Shown here: in pieces, positions 9,182 to 16,357 of the stretch
How positions within the stretch are numbered: the first letter of the stretch is position 1
Layout of the letters: each line of letters begins with the position of its first letter
Origin: Paraburkholderia sp. PGU19
GTDB taxonomy: Bacteria > Pseudomonadota > Gammaproteobacteria > Burkholderiales > Burkholderiaceae
NCBI RefSeq assembly: GCF_013426915.1
Contig: NZ_AP023179.1
Coordinates: 2,666,001 to 2,730,000 of the forward strand
DNA: 64,000 nt
Direction: 5' to 3'
Program-made: the position numbers and the translations under genes
The notes under the pieces: model-generated
Told to the model about the DNA's origin: nothing
Databases searched by the model: none
Seen by the model: only the letters and a program-made list of their open reading frames with translations

Positions 9182-9934
9182 TCAATACGCCTCAATCATC
9201 AAAGCATCGAGCTTAAAGGACCCATCTTCCTGAACAGTGAAATACTCACGAACCTCATCCGGGGCGGAAGCCCATAAAGACCGAATAGCAACAACCCGCG
9301 CCTCAGGCGTGCGCATCCGTGCGACCCACGACGCAAACTCAATATCGAGCCGCCACCGCTCGCGCGCCACGGCCTCAAACCCTGCGGCAGCAAAAAACGC
9401 CACCCACTCATCCGCACGATAGTCACGAATATGCGACCCATCGCGCAACACCTCGACAGCCTGAAGATGCGTATCGAGCAACGGATGCTCGCTCCCAGCA
9501 ATATCAATGAACATCACACGCCCGCCGGGCTTCAAAACCCGCCGCACTTCGGCGAGCGCCAACGGCACATCGTGCCAATGATGCGCGCTCATCCTGCTGA
9601 CGACCCAATCGAACGAAGCATCATCGAACGGCAGCTTTTCAGCCGCGCCTTGCTGCGTACGAATATTCGACAAACCGCGATCAACCGCAGCAGAAGCAAC
9701 CGTAGCCAGCATCTGCGGCGCAATGTCGTAAGCCACAACAGATCCAGCAGAAGCCGCAACCGCAAAACTCGCATGCCCCGCCCCGCATCCCATATCGAGC
9801 ACCGCCGCACCCGGCGTCGCGGCCACAACGGCCGCCAGCGTCTGCAAATCCGCGCCCGTCGCGTGTACCTGGCTCGTCAAATACGAGGCTGCCGTCGAGC
9901 CGAACGCGTCGGCTACCTGATCGTGATGCTTCAT
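9182..9934 (-). CDS. Class I SAM-dependent methyltransferase (UbiE/Methyltransf_11 type)
   Basis: A 250-residue cytoplasmic methyltransferase of unknown substrate. The SAM-binding motif VLDMGCGAGHAS is at residues 45-56, an acidic loop AYDIAPQML follows, then the post-motif VVSRMSAHHWHDVPLALAEV and GGRVMFIDIAG. The layout resembles the UbiE/small-molecule methyltransferase group, not a DNA or rRNA enzyme. Start chosen at 9934 (MKHHDQVADAF) with GGAG 7 bases before it; an upstream Met at 9979 lacks support. The gene is divergent from an MmyB-like regulator at 10086, which probably controls it. Its 3' end abuts palindromic element copy A. Confidence 0.85.
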   Translation of the reverse strand: MKHHDQVADAFGSTAASYLTSQVHATGADLQTLAAVVAATPGAAVLDMGCGAGHASFAVAASAGSVVAYDIAPQMLATVASAAVDRGLSNIRTQQGAAEKLPFDDASFDWVVSRMSAHHWHDVPLALAEVRRVLKPGGRVMFIDIAGSEHPLLDTHLQAVEVLRDGSHIRDYRADEWVAFFAAAGFEAVARERWRLDIEFASWVARMRTPEARVVAIRSLWASAPDEVREYFTVQEDGSFKLDALMIEAY

Positions 9935-10021
9935 CGTGTGCTCCAGTGCCTTCAGGCCTGTTTGTGAGGATAGGGTCAAAGTCGCGAAGCGTCTCGCCTG
10001 TCGCTACAATAGAGGCCGCCC

Positions 10022-10067
10022 TGTACCAGTACAAGTCAAGCAATTATTCTGGTATCGACATTACCAG
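10022..10067. promoter_or_regulatory. Candidate operators between methyltransferase gene and MmyB-like regulator
   Basis: Two short palindromes lie in the 151-bp divergent gap: TGTACCAGTACA (10022-10033) and CTGGTATCGACATTACCAG (10049-10067, 6-bp arms spaced by 7). Both contain TACCAG. The first overlaps a possible minus-strand -35 (TTGTAC) with a -10-like TATTGT 17 bases downstream, in front of the methyltransferase gene. They are inferred binding sites of the adjacent regulator. Confidence 0.45.
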
Positions 10068-10085
10068 CCATCGCCGTCCCGTCAC

Positions 10086-10898
10086 ATGACCACGCCGTCC
10101 CCCGCCGATTCCGCCCCGCCGCTCGACGCGTCGCCCGCCCGCGCGCTCGGCGAGTTCATCCGCGCCCATCGCGAGCGCCTGTCGCCGCAAGCCGTCGGCC
10201 TGCCGCCCGGCCCGCGCCGCCGCACGCCCGGCCTGCGGCGCGAGGAAGTCGCGCAGCTGTGCGGCGTGAGCCCGACCTGGTACACCTGGATCGAACAGGG
10301 ACGGCCCGTGTCCGCGTCCGCCGACGCGCTCGCGCGCATCGCCGTCGCGCTGCAGCTCTCGCGCGCCGAGCGCGCGTATCTGTTTGAACTCGCCGCGCAG
10401 CGCGACCCGGCCGAGCCGGACCCCGCCGCCGCCGATACCCCCGCCATGCTGCTCAAGACCGTGCAGCTCGTGAGCGCGCCCGCCTACGTGCTCGACCGCC
10501 AGTTCACCGCGCTCGCGTGGAACGAGCCCGCGGCGGACCTGTTCGTCGGCTGGCTCGACGGCGAGCACGACCGCAACCTGCTGCGCTATACGTTCCTGTC
10601 GCCGGATGCGCGCAGCCTGATCGTCGACTGGGAAATCCGCGCGCGGCGTCTCGCCGCCGAATATCGCGCCGATTCGATCCGCCATCAGAACGACGCGCCC
10701 ACGCGCTCGCTGATCGACGAACTTTCCGCCTCGAGCGACGCGTTCGCGCGCTTCTGGGCGTCGCAGGACGTCAACGAGCGCGAAGGCGGCCAGCGCCGGT
10801 TCAACCATCCGCGCGACGGCCACGTCGTCTACAACCAGATCACCTTCAAGCCCGCGCACCGCGAAGACCTGAAGCTCGTCGTGCTGATGCGCGAATGA
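10086..10898 (+). CDS. XRE-family transcriptional regulator with MmyB-like ligand-binding domain
   Basis: A 270-residue regulator. Residues about 20-90 form a helix-turn-helix of the MmyB type (GLPPGPRRRTPGLRREEVAQ, SPTWYTWIEQGRPVSAS, then ALARIAVALQLSRAERAYLF). Residues about 120-265 form the PAS-like MmyB domain (YVLDRQFTALAWNEPAADLF, FNHPRDGHVVYNQITFKP), thought to bind fatty-acid-like or other small ligands. In this family the regulator usually controls the divergent gene, here a methyltransferase. Start at 10086; upstream Met codons in frame (9936) would run through the shared promoter and are unlikely. Confidence 0.88.
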   Translation: MTTPSPADSAPPLDASPARALGEFIRAHRERLSPQAVGLPPGPRRRTPGLRREEVAQLCGVSPTWYTWIEQGRPVSASADALARIAVALQLSRAERAYLFELAAQRDPAEPDPAAADTPAMLLKTVQLVSAPAYVLDRQFTALAWNEPAADLFVGWLDGEHDRNLLRYTFLSPDARSLIVDWEIRARRLAAEYRADSIRHQNDAPTRSLIDELSASSDAFARFWASQDVNEREGGQRRFNHPRDGHVVYNQITFKPAHREDLKLVVLMRE

Positions 10899-11015
10899 GT
10901 TTGCCCGGCCACCCGGAAGCCGCCCGCACGGCGGGTGTTAAAATCGTTGTCTCCTTCGAGGCGGCGCCGTCTCCACGCGCCGTCAGCGTCTTCACCTCGC
11001 ATACTGCCCATCACC

Positions 11016-12422
11016 ATGACGTCCCAACTGCATAAAAAAGGCGAAGCCTGGTCGGCTCGCTTCTCCGAGCCGATGTCGGAACTCGTCAAGCGCTACACGT
11101 CGTCGGTCTTCTTCGACAAGCGTCTCGCGTTCGTCGATATCGAAGGCTCGCTTGCGCACGCGTCGATGCTGGCCGCGCAAAAGATCATCAGCGCCGACGA
11201 CCTCGCGGCAATCCAGCGCGGCATGGCGCAGATCAAGGGTGAAATCGAGCGCGGCGAGTTCGATTGGCAACTCGATCTCGAAGACGTGCACCTGAACATC
11301 GAAGCGCGCCTGACGGCGTTGATCGGCGATGCCGGCAAACGCCTGCACACGGGCCGCTCGCGCAACGACCAGGTTGCGACCGACATCCGCCTTTGGCTGC
11401 GCGGCGAAATCGACCGTATCGGCGATCTGCTGAAGGATCTGCGCGTCGCGCTGCTGGACCTCGCCGAAAACAACGCGGGCACGATCATGCCGGGCTTCAC
11501 GCACCTGCAAGTCGCGCAGCCCGTGACGTTCGGCCATCACCTGCTCGCCTACGTCGAAATGTTCTCGCGCGACGCCGAACGCATGGTGGATTGCCGCAAG
11601 CGCGTGAACCGTCTGCCGCTCGGCGCGGCGGCACTCGCAGGCACCAGCTATCCGATCGACCGTCACGCCGTCGCGAAGACGCTCGGCTTCGACGGCATCT
11701 GCGCGAACTCGCTCGACGCCGTCTCCGACCGCGACTTCGCAATCGAATTCACGGCGGCCTCGGCGCTCGTCATGACCCACGTGTCGCGCTTCTCCGAAGA
11801 ACTCGTGCTGTGGATGAGCCCGCGCGTCGGCTTCATCGACATCGCCGACCGCTTCTGTACCGGCTCGTCGATCATGCCGCAGAAGAAGAACCCGGACGTG
11901 CCCGAACTGGCGCGCGGCAAGACGGGTCGCGTGAACGGCCACCTGATGGCGCTGCTCACGCTGATGAAAGGCCAGCCGCTCGCGTACAACAAGGACAATC
12001 AGGAAGACAAGGAACCGCTGTTCGATACCGTCGATACCGTCGCCGATACGCTGCGCATCTTCGCCGAGATGGTCACGGGCATCACCGTGAAGGCGGACAA
12101 CATGCGCGCGGCTGCGCTGCAAGGCTTCTCGACGGCAACCGATCTCGCCGACTACCTCGTCAAGCGCGGCCTGCCGTTCCGTGACGCGCACGAAGCGGTC
12201 GCGCATGCCGTTCGTTTCTGCGAACAACGCGGATGCGATCTGGCCGACCTGTCGCTCGACGAGATGAAGGCTGAATTGCCGAACGTCGCTTCGTTGCTGG
12301 GCGACGACGTGTTCGGCTATCTGACGCTCGAAGGTTCGGTGGCGAGCCGCAATCATCCGGGCGGCACCGCGCCGGATCAGGTGCGCGCTGCCGTTGCAGC
12401 TGCGCGGGCCGCGCTCGGCTAG
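11016..12422 (+). CDS. argH: Argininosuccinate lyase
   Basis: Splits argininosuccinate into arginine and fumarate, the last step of arginine synthesis. The 468 residues carry the lyase signature [15 protein letters not shown] (about residue 283), the substrate motif [12 protein letters not shown] (about 112) and [14 protein letters not shown] (about 162) with the catalytic His. Start at 11016 ([13 protein letters not shown]) agrees with the family; a longer in-frame start at 10935 does not. A terminator follows at 12444-12477. It stands alone in transcription. Confidence 0.97.
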   Translation: MTSQLHKKGEAWSARFSEPMSELVKRYTSSVFFDKRLAFVDIEGSLAHASMLAAQKIISADDLAAIQRGMAQIKGEIERGEFDWQLDLEDVHLNIEARLTALIGDAGKRLHTGRSRNDQVATDIRLWLRGEIDRIGDLLKDLRVALLDLAENNAGTIMPGFTHLQVAQPVTFGHHLLAYVEMFSRDAERMVDCRKRVNRLPLGAAALAGTSYPIDRHAVAKTLGFDGICANSLDAVSDRDFAIEFTAASALVMTHVSRFSEELVLWMSPRVGFIDIADRFCTGSSIMPQKKNPDVPELARGKTGRVNGHLMALLTLMKGQPLAYNKDNQEDKEPLFDTVDTVADTLRIFAEMVTGITVKADNMRAAALQGFSTATDLADYLVKRGLPFRDAHEAVAHAVRFCEQRGCDLADLSLDEMKAELPNVASLLGDDVFGYLTLEGSVASRNHPGGTAPDQVRAAVAAARAALG

Positions 12423-12443
12423 GCCGCTTCCATTCGGCTGCTG

Positions 12444-12477
12444 AAAGGCGAACTCTCTGGCGAGGGTTCGCCTTTTT
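12444..12477 (+). terminator. Rho-independent terminator of argH
   Basis: Nine-bp stem AAGGCGAAC (12445-12453) / GTTCGCCTT (12466-12474), 12-base loop, then a T run, beginning about 22 bases after the argH stop. Confidence 0.85.
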
Positions 12478-12619
12478 TGTTTTCACACGGGCTGTCTGCG
12501 GCTTCGGGCTCGTGCGGCTTCGCTGCATCGCGGGGACAATTGGCCGCTGTTACCTCGCCGTGCCGCTGCGCCTCGTCGGCTACTATCACGGCAACCATCG
12601 GCTTTCATCGCTCACTGTC

Positions 12620-13540
12620 ATGATCATCCGCCCACATCTCCGCTGGTTCCGCATGCTGCTCGCGTGGCGCGGTTCGGTGTTGCCCGAACTGTTGCCGCGT
12701 CTGTGCGTCATTCTGCTCATTTCACTCGTCGCGCTCGGCGTGCATGTTCACCTGCTGAAGATCAGCATCAACATGACCACCACGCCGTTCTCGCTTATCG
12801 GCATTGCGCTCGCGATCTTCCTCGGTTTTCGCAACAGCGCGAGCTATGACCGCTACTGGGAAGCGCGCAAGCTCTGGGGCTCCCTGCTCAACGAGACGCG
12901 CTCGCTCACGCGCCAGGTGTTGACGCTGCCGAACGCCCATATCGACCCGAGCGAAACGCAGGCCTTCGTGCAAGCCTTGTGCGCCTTCGCGCATGCGCTG
13001 CGCCATCAGTTGAGATGCACCGATCCATCGGAAGATCTGTCGACGAGACTCGACAAACCGCTCTTCGAGCGCGTCATGATGTCGCGCTATCGGCCCGCGA
13101 CGATCATGCTCTGGCTCGGCGAATGGACGCAGCGGCAGGCACGCGATGGCAAGCTGGATGCATGGACGGTCCAGGCCATCGATCGCAATTTGAACGGGCT
13201 ATCGGATGTGGTCGGCGGCTGCGAGCGGATCCTGTCGACGCCGCTGCCGTTCGCGTATTCGGTGATGATTCACCGCACCGTGTACTTCTTCTGCGCGGCG
13301 CTGCCATTCGGACTGGTGGAAACGGTCGGCGCGTTCACGCCGATCTTCTCGGTATTCGTCGCGTACACGTTCATGGCGCTCGACGCGATCGCGTCGCAGA
13401 TCGAAGAGCCGTTCGGCACCGACGACAACGACCTCGCGCTCGATGCGCTGTCCGCTTTCATCGAAGACGCCGCGCGCGATCTGCTCGCGCTGCCTTCGTT
13501 GCAGAAGACTGCCGCGAAAGATGGCTACCTGCTCACCTGA
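12620..13540 (+). CDS. Bestrophin-like membrane channel protein (UPF0187 family)
   Basis: A 306-residue inner-membrane protein. MIIRPHLRWFRMLLAWRGSV opens the protein and hydrophobic segments follow at about 24-46, 55-70 (TPFSLIGIALAIFLGF), 220-240 and 247-265. Motifs RNSASYDRYWEARKLWG and DAIASQIEEPFGTDDNDLALD match bacterial bestrophin homologues, which form pentameric ion channels. The ion handled here is not deducible. The start at 12620 fits the family; an earlier Met at 12512 would add 36 unrelated residues. Convergent with the DUF799 lipoprotein gene. Confidence 0.88.
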   Translation: MIIRPHLRWFRMLLAWRGSVLPELLPRLCVILLISLVALGVHVHLLKISINMTTTPFSLIGIALAIFLGFRNSASYDRYWEARKLWGSLLNETRSLTRQVLTLPNAHIDPSETQAFVQALCAFAHALRHQLRCTDPSEDLSTRLDKPLFERVMMSRYRPATIMLWLGEWTQRQARDGKLDAWTVQAIDRNLNGLSDVVGGCERILSTPLPFAYSVMIHRTVYFFCAALPFGLVETVGAFTPIFSVFVAYTFMALDAIASQIEEPFGTDDNDLALDALSAFIEDAARDLLALPSLQKTAAKDGYLLT

Positions 13541-13554
13541 CGCGTGAGCAGGAC

Positions 13555-13582
13555 ACGCGCGCCGAACATAAACGGCGCGCGT
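13555..13582. terminator. Convergent-gene hairpin, probable bidirectional terminator
   Basis: Perfect 10-bp stem ACGCGCGCCG (13555-13564) / CGGCGCGCGT (13573-13582) with an 8-base loop lies between the bestrophin-like and DUF799 genes. T runs are weak on both sides, so termination efficiency is uncertain. Confidence 0.5.
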
Positions 13583-13596
13583 TCCTCACAACAACA

Positions 13597-14277
13597 TCAG
13601 TCCGTGCCGTACTTCGGCGAACGCGGACCATACAGCAGTCCATCCGCGCCGCCGCTCGACAGCAGCTTGCGGCTCGTCAACCCCGCCACATCGTGCGATT
13701 CGTCGCTCAACGTATGCGCGACCTGCTTGACGGCTGCCTGCACCAGCGCGCCGATCAGCCCGCCGCCGACGTTCACGTTGCCGCCCAGTTCCTTGCCCGT
13801 CGCGCTTGCCGAACCTTGCCAGAGCGTGTCGCCCGAGCGCAGATCGACGAGCTTCGCGGTTGCCGACACCACCGTCGTGCTGTCGATGATCGTGTACTTC
13901 GAACCGTACTGCGTGATCTTCGTGTACACCGCGGCGTCCGCGCCGAAGATGCTGCGCAGCTTGTCGGGCGCGACGGCCTGGATGTCGGTCGGCGTCGTCA
14001 GGCCGTTGTGCTTGAAGGTCTCTTCCATCTCGACGACAGGCACCACGTAATAGCCGCCTTCCGCGATCGGCATCGTCATCTGCGACAGCATGCCGTAGGT
14101 CGCGTTCACGTCCGCCGTGTCGTTGATGGGCGGCAGCACGAGAATCGTGCTCGGCTTGCTGTTGCGAAACGCGGTGTAGTCGACCTGGCGGGGCGCATGC
14201 GTCACGCACGCCGTCAACGTGAACAGGACGGACAGCGCAGCGATCAGTTTCAGTGAGAAAAAGCGGGTCATGGTCAT
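13597..14277 (-). CDS. DUF799 (GNA1162-type) lipoprotein
   Basis: A 226-residue lipoprotein with signal peptide and lipobox (ALSVLFTLTAC, Cys about residue 24). The mature part begins VTHAPRQVDYTAFRNSKPST and contains ILVLPPINDTADVNATYGML, typical of the DUF799 family, whose Neisseria member is the surface antigen GNA1162. It is the third gene of a CsgG-like, DUF4810, DUF799 lipoprotein operon and overlaps its predecessor by 4 bases (ATGA). The trio is conserved across Proteobacteria and is thought to form an envelope complex of unknown role. Confidence 0.85.
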   Translation of the reverse strand: MTMTRFFSLKLIAALSVLFTLTACVTHAPRQVDYTAFRNSKPSTILVLPPINDTADVNATYGMLSQMTMPIAEGGYYVVPVVEMEETFKHNGLTTPTDIQAVAPDKLRSIFGADAAVYTKITQYGSKYTIIDSTTVVSATAKLVDLRSGDTLWQGSASATGKELGGNVNVGGGLIGALVQAAVKQVAHTLSDESHDVAGLTSRKLLSSGGADGLLYGPRSPKYGTD

Positions 14278-14639
14278 TGGAGTTTGCTCAGCAGAAAGTC
14301 CATGTAAGTCGACGATTCAGGAAACGACTGCTTCTCCGCGAGCAGTTCCTGCTTCGCTTCCTGGTCCTTGCCGACGGTCGCGTACAGCATGCCGAGATGC
14401 GCGTGGAAGCCCGGCGGCGCCGATGCGCCCTTCGCGAGAATCTGCTGACGCGCTTTTTCGAGCGCATCGATCTGTTCGAGCGGACTCTTTTGCCCCTTGA
14501 AGTATTCGTACACCTGCGGCTGATAGCCATCCCACTGGTAAAGCGACACGTTCTTCGTGTTCGCGCACCCCGACAGCAGCGCACACGCTGCCGCGACGGG
14601 CAGCGCGATGCCCGTCAGCATATTTGTTCTTTTCAACAT
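14274..14639 (-). CDS. DUF4810 lipoprotein
   Basis: A 121-residue lipoprotein: signal peptide ending LLSGC (Cys about residue 25), then TKNVSLYQWDGYQPQVYEYF, diagnostic of DUF4810. The remainder is helical with a TPR-like stretch (GFHAHLGMLYATVGKDQEAK). It is the middle gene of the three-lipoprotein operon and overlaps the DUF799 gene by ATGA. No enzymatic motifs are seen. Confidence 0.87.
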   Translation of the reverse strand: MLKRTNMLTGIALPVAAACALLSGCANTKNVSLYQWDGYQPQVYEYFKGQKSPLEQIDALEKARQQILAKGASAPPGFHAHLGMLYATVGKDQEAKQELLAEKQSFPESSTYMDFLLSKLQ

Positions 14640-14683
14640 GGTCTTATTGGATGTGATGTGTTGAAGCGTTAATTCGCGACGCG

Positions 14684-15361
14684 TTAGTTCGCGGCCTGTA
14701 AAGCGCCCGCGTCGACCTGCTCGACGAGATGATTGACGGCTTCCTTGATCGCGAGATCGAGCACCTTGCCGTTGAGCGTGGAGTCGTATGACGCCGTGCC
14801 GCCAAAGCCGATGATCTCGCGGTTCGACAGGCTGTACTCGCCCGCGCCCTGGCTCGATGCGATCACTTCAGAAGTCGTCGTATCGACGATGTTCAGGCTG
14901 ACCTTTGCATACGCAACCTGGCTCTTGCCGCGGCCCAGAATGCCAAACAGTTGCTGATCGCCGACTTCCTTGCGGCCGAACTCGGTGACGTCGCCCGTGA
15001 TCACGTAGTTCGCGCCCTTGAGCTTCTGCGTCTTGTTGGCAATCGCGGCTTCCTGTTTGATTTCGCCCAGGTTGTCGCGTTCGAGCACGGAGAAGCGGCG
15101 GCTCTGCTGCAGCGTGGTGACGAGGATGGTCTTCGCCTGGCTACCGACCCGGTCGATGCCGTCCGAGAAGATGCCGCGCATATAACTCGAACGGTTGTCG
15201 AACTTGCCGACGGCGACGAGTACCGGCTTGCCGGCATAAGGCACGTGTGCGCTGCTGACTTCGGGCGTCGGCAGCGCGCGCGACGCCTCCGTCGCACATC
15301 CGCTCAGTGCCGCGGCAACGAACGTGGCGACGAGCAATGCGGAGGGTTTGGATAGCTTCAA
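14684..15361 (-). CDS. CsgG/HfaB-family outer-membrane lipoprotein
   Basis: First gene of the lipoprotein trio. Starting from TTG at 15361 gives a compact lipoprotein signal KLSKPSALLVATFVAAALSGC, better than the Met at 15418, whose 19-residue extension is not signal-like. Mature protein (about 205 residues) has GKPVLVAVGKFDNRSSYMRG, a segment LERDNLGEIKQEAAIANKTQ, GANYVITGDVTEFGRKEVG and SLNIVDTTTSEVIASSQGAG, all CsgG-domain features. CsgG itself is the curli secretion pore. No curli subunit genes are nearby, so a pore for another cargo or a structural role are both possible. Confidence 0.85.
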   Translation of the reverse strand: MKLSKPSALLVATFVAAALSGCATEASRALPTPEVSSAHVPYAGKPVLVAVGKFDNRSSYMRGIFSDGIDRVGSQAKTILVTTLQQSRRFSVLERDNLGEIKQEAAIANKTQKLKGANYVITGDVTEFGRKEVGDQQLFGILGRGKSQVAYAKVSLNIVDTTTSEVIASSQGAGEYSLSNREIIGFGGTASYDSTLNGKVLDLAIKEAVNHLVEQVDAGALQAAN

Positions 15362-15472
15362 GATAGTGATCCCGATCAAAGAATGGCTGACGCTCCAGGG
15401 GCCTTCCGGATCGGGCATGCTGCGTGCCGTGCTTCTTTATCCGACGCCCTAGTAACGCAACGTAAGATAACG

Positions 15473-15540
15473 GCACTTGTAAGTGCAACTTTAAAAAAGT
15501 GTCACTAAATGGGAATGGGCGCGGTGTGATCTGATTCACC
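15473..15540 (-). promoter_or_regulatory. Control region of the CsgG-DUF4810-DUF799 operon
   Basis: A CRP/FNR-like site TGTGATCTGATTCACC (15525-15540; TGTGA-N6-TCACC) lies inside an 8-bp-arm palindrome (15517-15542). A 14-bp palindrome GCACTTGTAAGTGC lies at 15473-15486, nearer the gene. A possible minus-strand promoter GTGACA-N17-TTACAA sits between them. The arrangement would suit activation by a CRP-family protein. The palindrome could also act as a weak terminator for the LprI-like gene upstream. Confidence 0.4.
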
Positions 15541-15607
15541 GCGCATAGAACATGCGTGCTGCGAGAAGCACTTAGCTCCTCGAACAGTTTTTAGAAAAAG
15601 ATCCGGC

Positions 15608-16357
15608 TCAGTCGTTGCCGGCCGTGTCGCCCATGCGCTTGAGCTGCGCGACGCGCGCGCCGATGATATCGACTTGCGAGCGCGCGTCCATCAACGGGAC
15701 GGTCGCGTCGCGATACGCCGTCCACGCGCGTTGCGCGCGCGACAGCTCCGGCCGTGTATGCGAAGGCAGCTTCGCATGCAGGCGCCGGTAATAGCGGTTC
15801 AGGTCGAACATTGCGTGCTCGCACTGCGCGTCGAACGAGCAGGCCCGTGGGCGTTTCTTCGGGTCCTGCCTGCCGGCGTCCATCGCCGCCGCACGCAGCG
15901 CGAGCGCGCGGTCGCGCACCGGCTGCAACTGCATGTCGGCGACCGCGAGCTGGTACGACGTGCCGCGTGTCGTGGCGAGTATGTCGGCCAGCAACTTGCC
16001 GTCCGCTTCGCGCCAGGCCTTCCAGCGCTTCTGACTCTCTTCCCACTTCTTGCTCTGCGCGTCAGCTGCTTGCGACAGCAACTGCTGGAACGACTGGTCC
16101 ATCGACGCCTGCCACGCGAGCCGCGCCGTATCCATGCACTGCACCTGGCCGACCGCCGACGACATGTCGGCGCGCGCGAGACACGTGCGCATCGATGCGT
16201 CGATGGGATCGGCGGCGGCGACTTCGGCTTGCGCCGCGCCCGGCGCGATCATCAGCGCGCTCGCCAGCGTCATTGCCGACGCGAACGCGCCCAACGCCGC
16301 CGGCGCGCCGACGCGCGCACGACGCCACAACCCGAAGCGCAGTGCCGTCTTCATCAT
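15608..16357 (-). CDS. LprI-like (DUF1311) periplasmic protein
   Basis: 249 residues with a signal peptide (MMKTALRFGLWRRARVG..., cleavage near AAQAEVAAA at about residue 45). It contains two DUF1311-type helical segments with conserved Cys: MRTCLARADMSSAVGQVQCM and SYQL...RACSFDAQCEHAMFDLNRYY, and the LprI-like ending LSRAQRAWTAYRDA. LprI-family proteins in other bacteria are associated with lysozyme inhibition; this role is inferred only. The start codon overlaps the decarboxylase stop by one base (TGATG), so the two are coupled. Confidence 0.75.
   Translation of the reverse strand: MMKTALRFGLWRRARVGAPAALGAFASAMTLASALMIAPGAAQAEVAAADPIDASMRTCLARADMSSAVGQVQCMDTARLAWQASMDQSFQQLLSQAADAQSKKWEESQKRWKAWREADGKLLADILATTRGTSYQLAVADMQLQPVRDRALALRAAAMDAGRQDPKKRPRACSFDAQCEHAMFDLNRYYRRLHAKLPSHTRPELSRAQRAWTAYRDATVPLMDARSQVDIIGARVAQLKRMGDTAGND

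Noticed and set aside
7156..9277. Several 60-165-codon frames in the palindromic element (sharing words such as CAGRHLLFFAAAKKSR)
   Set aside because: They repeat in every copy and on both strands because the DNA is palindromic; no ribosome binding sites and no protein family.
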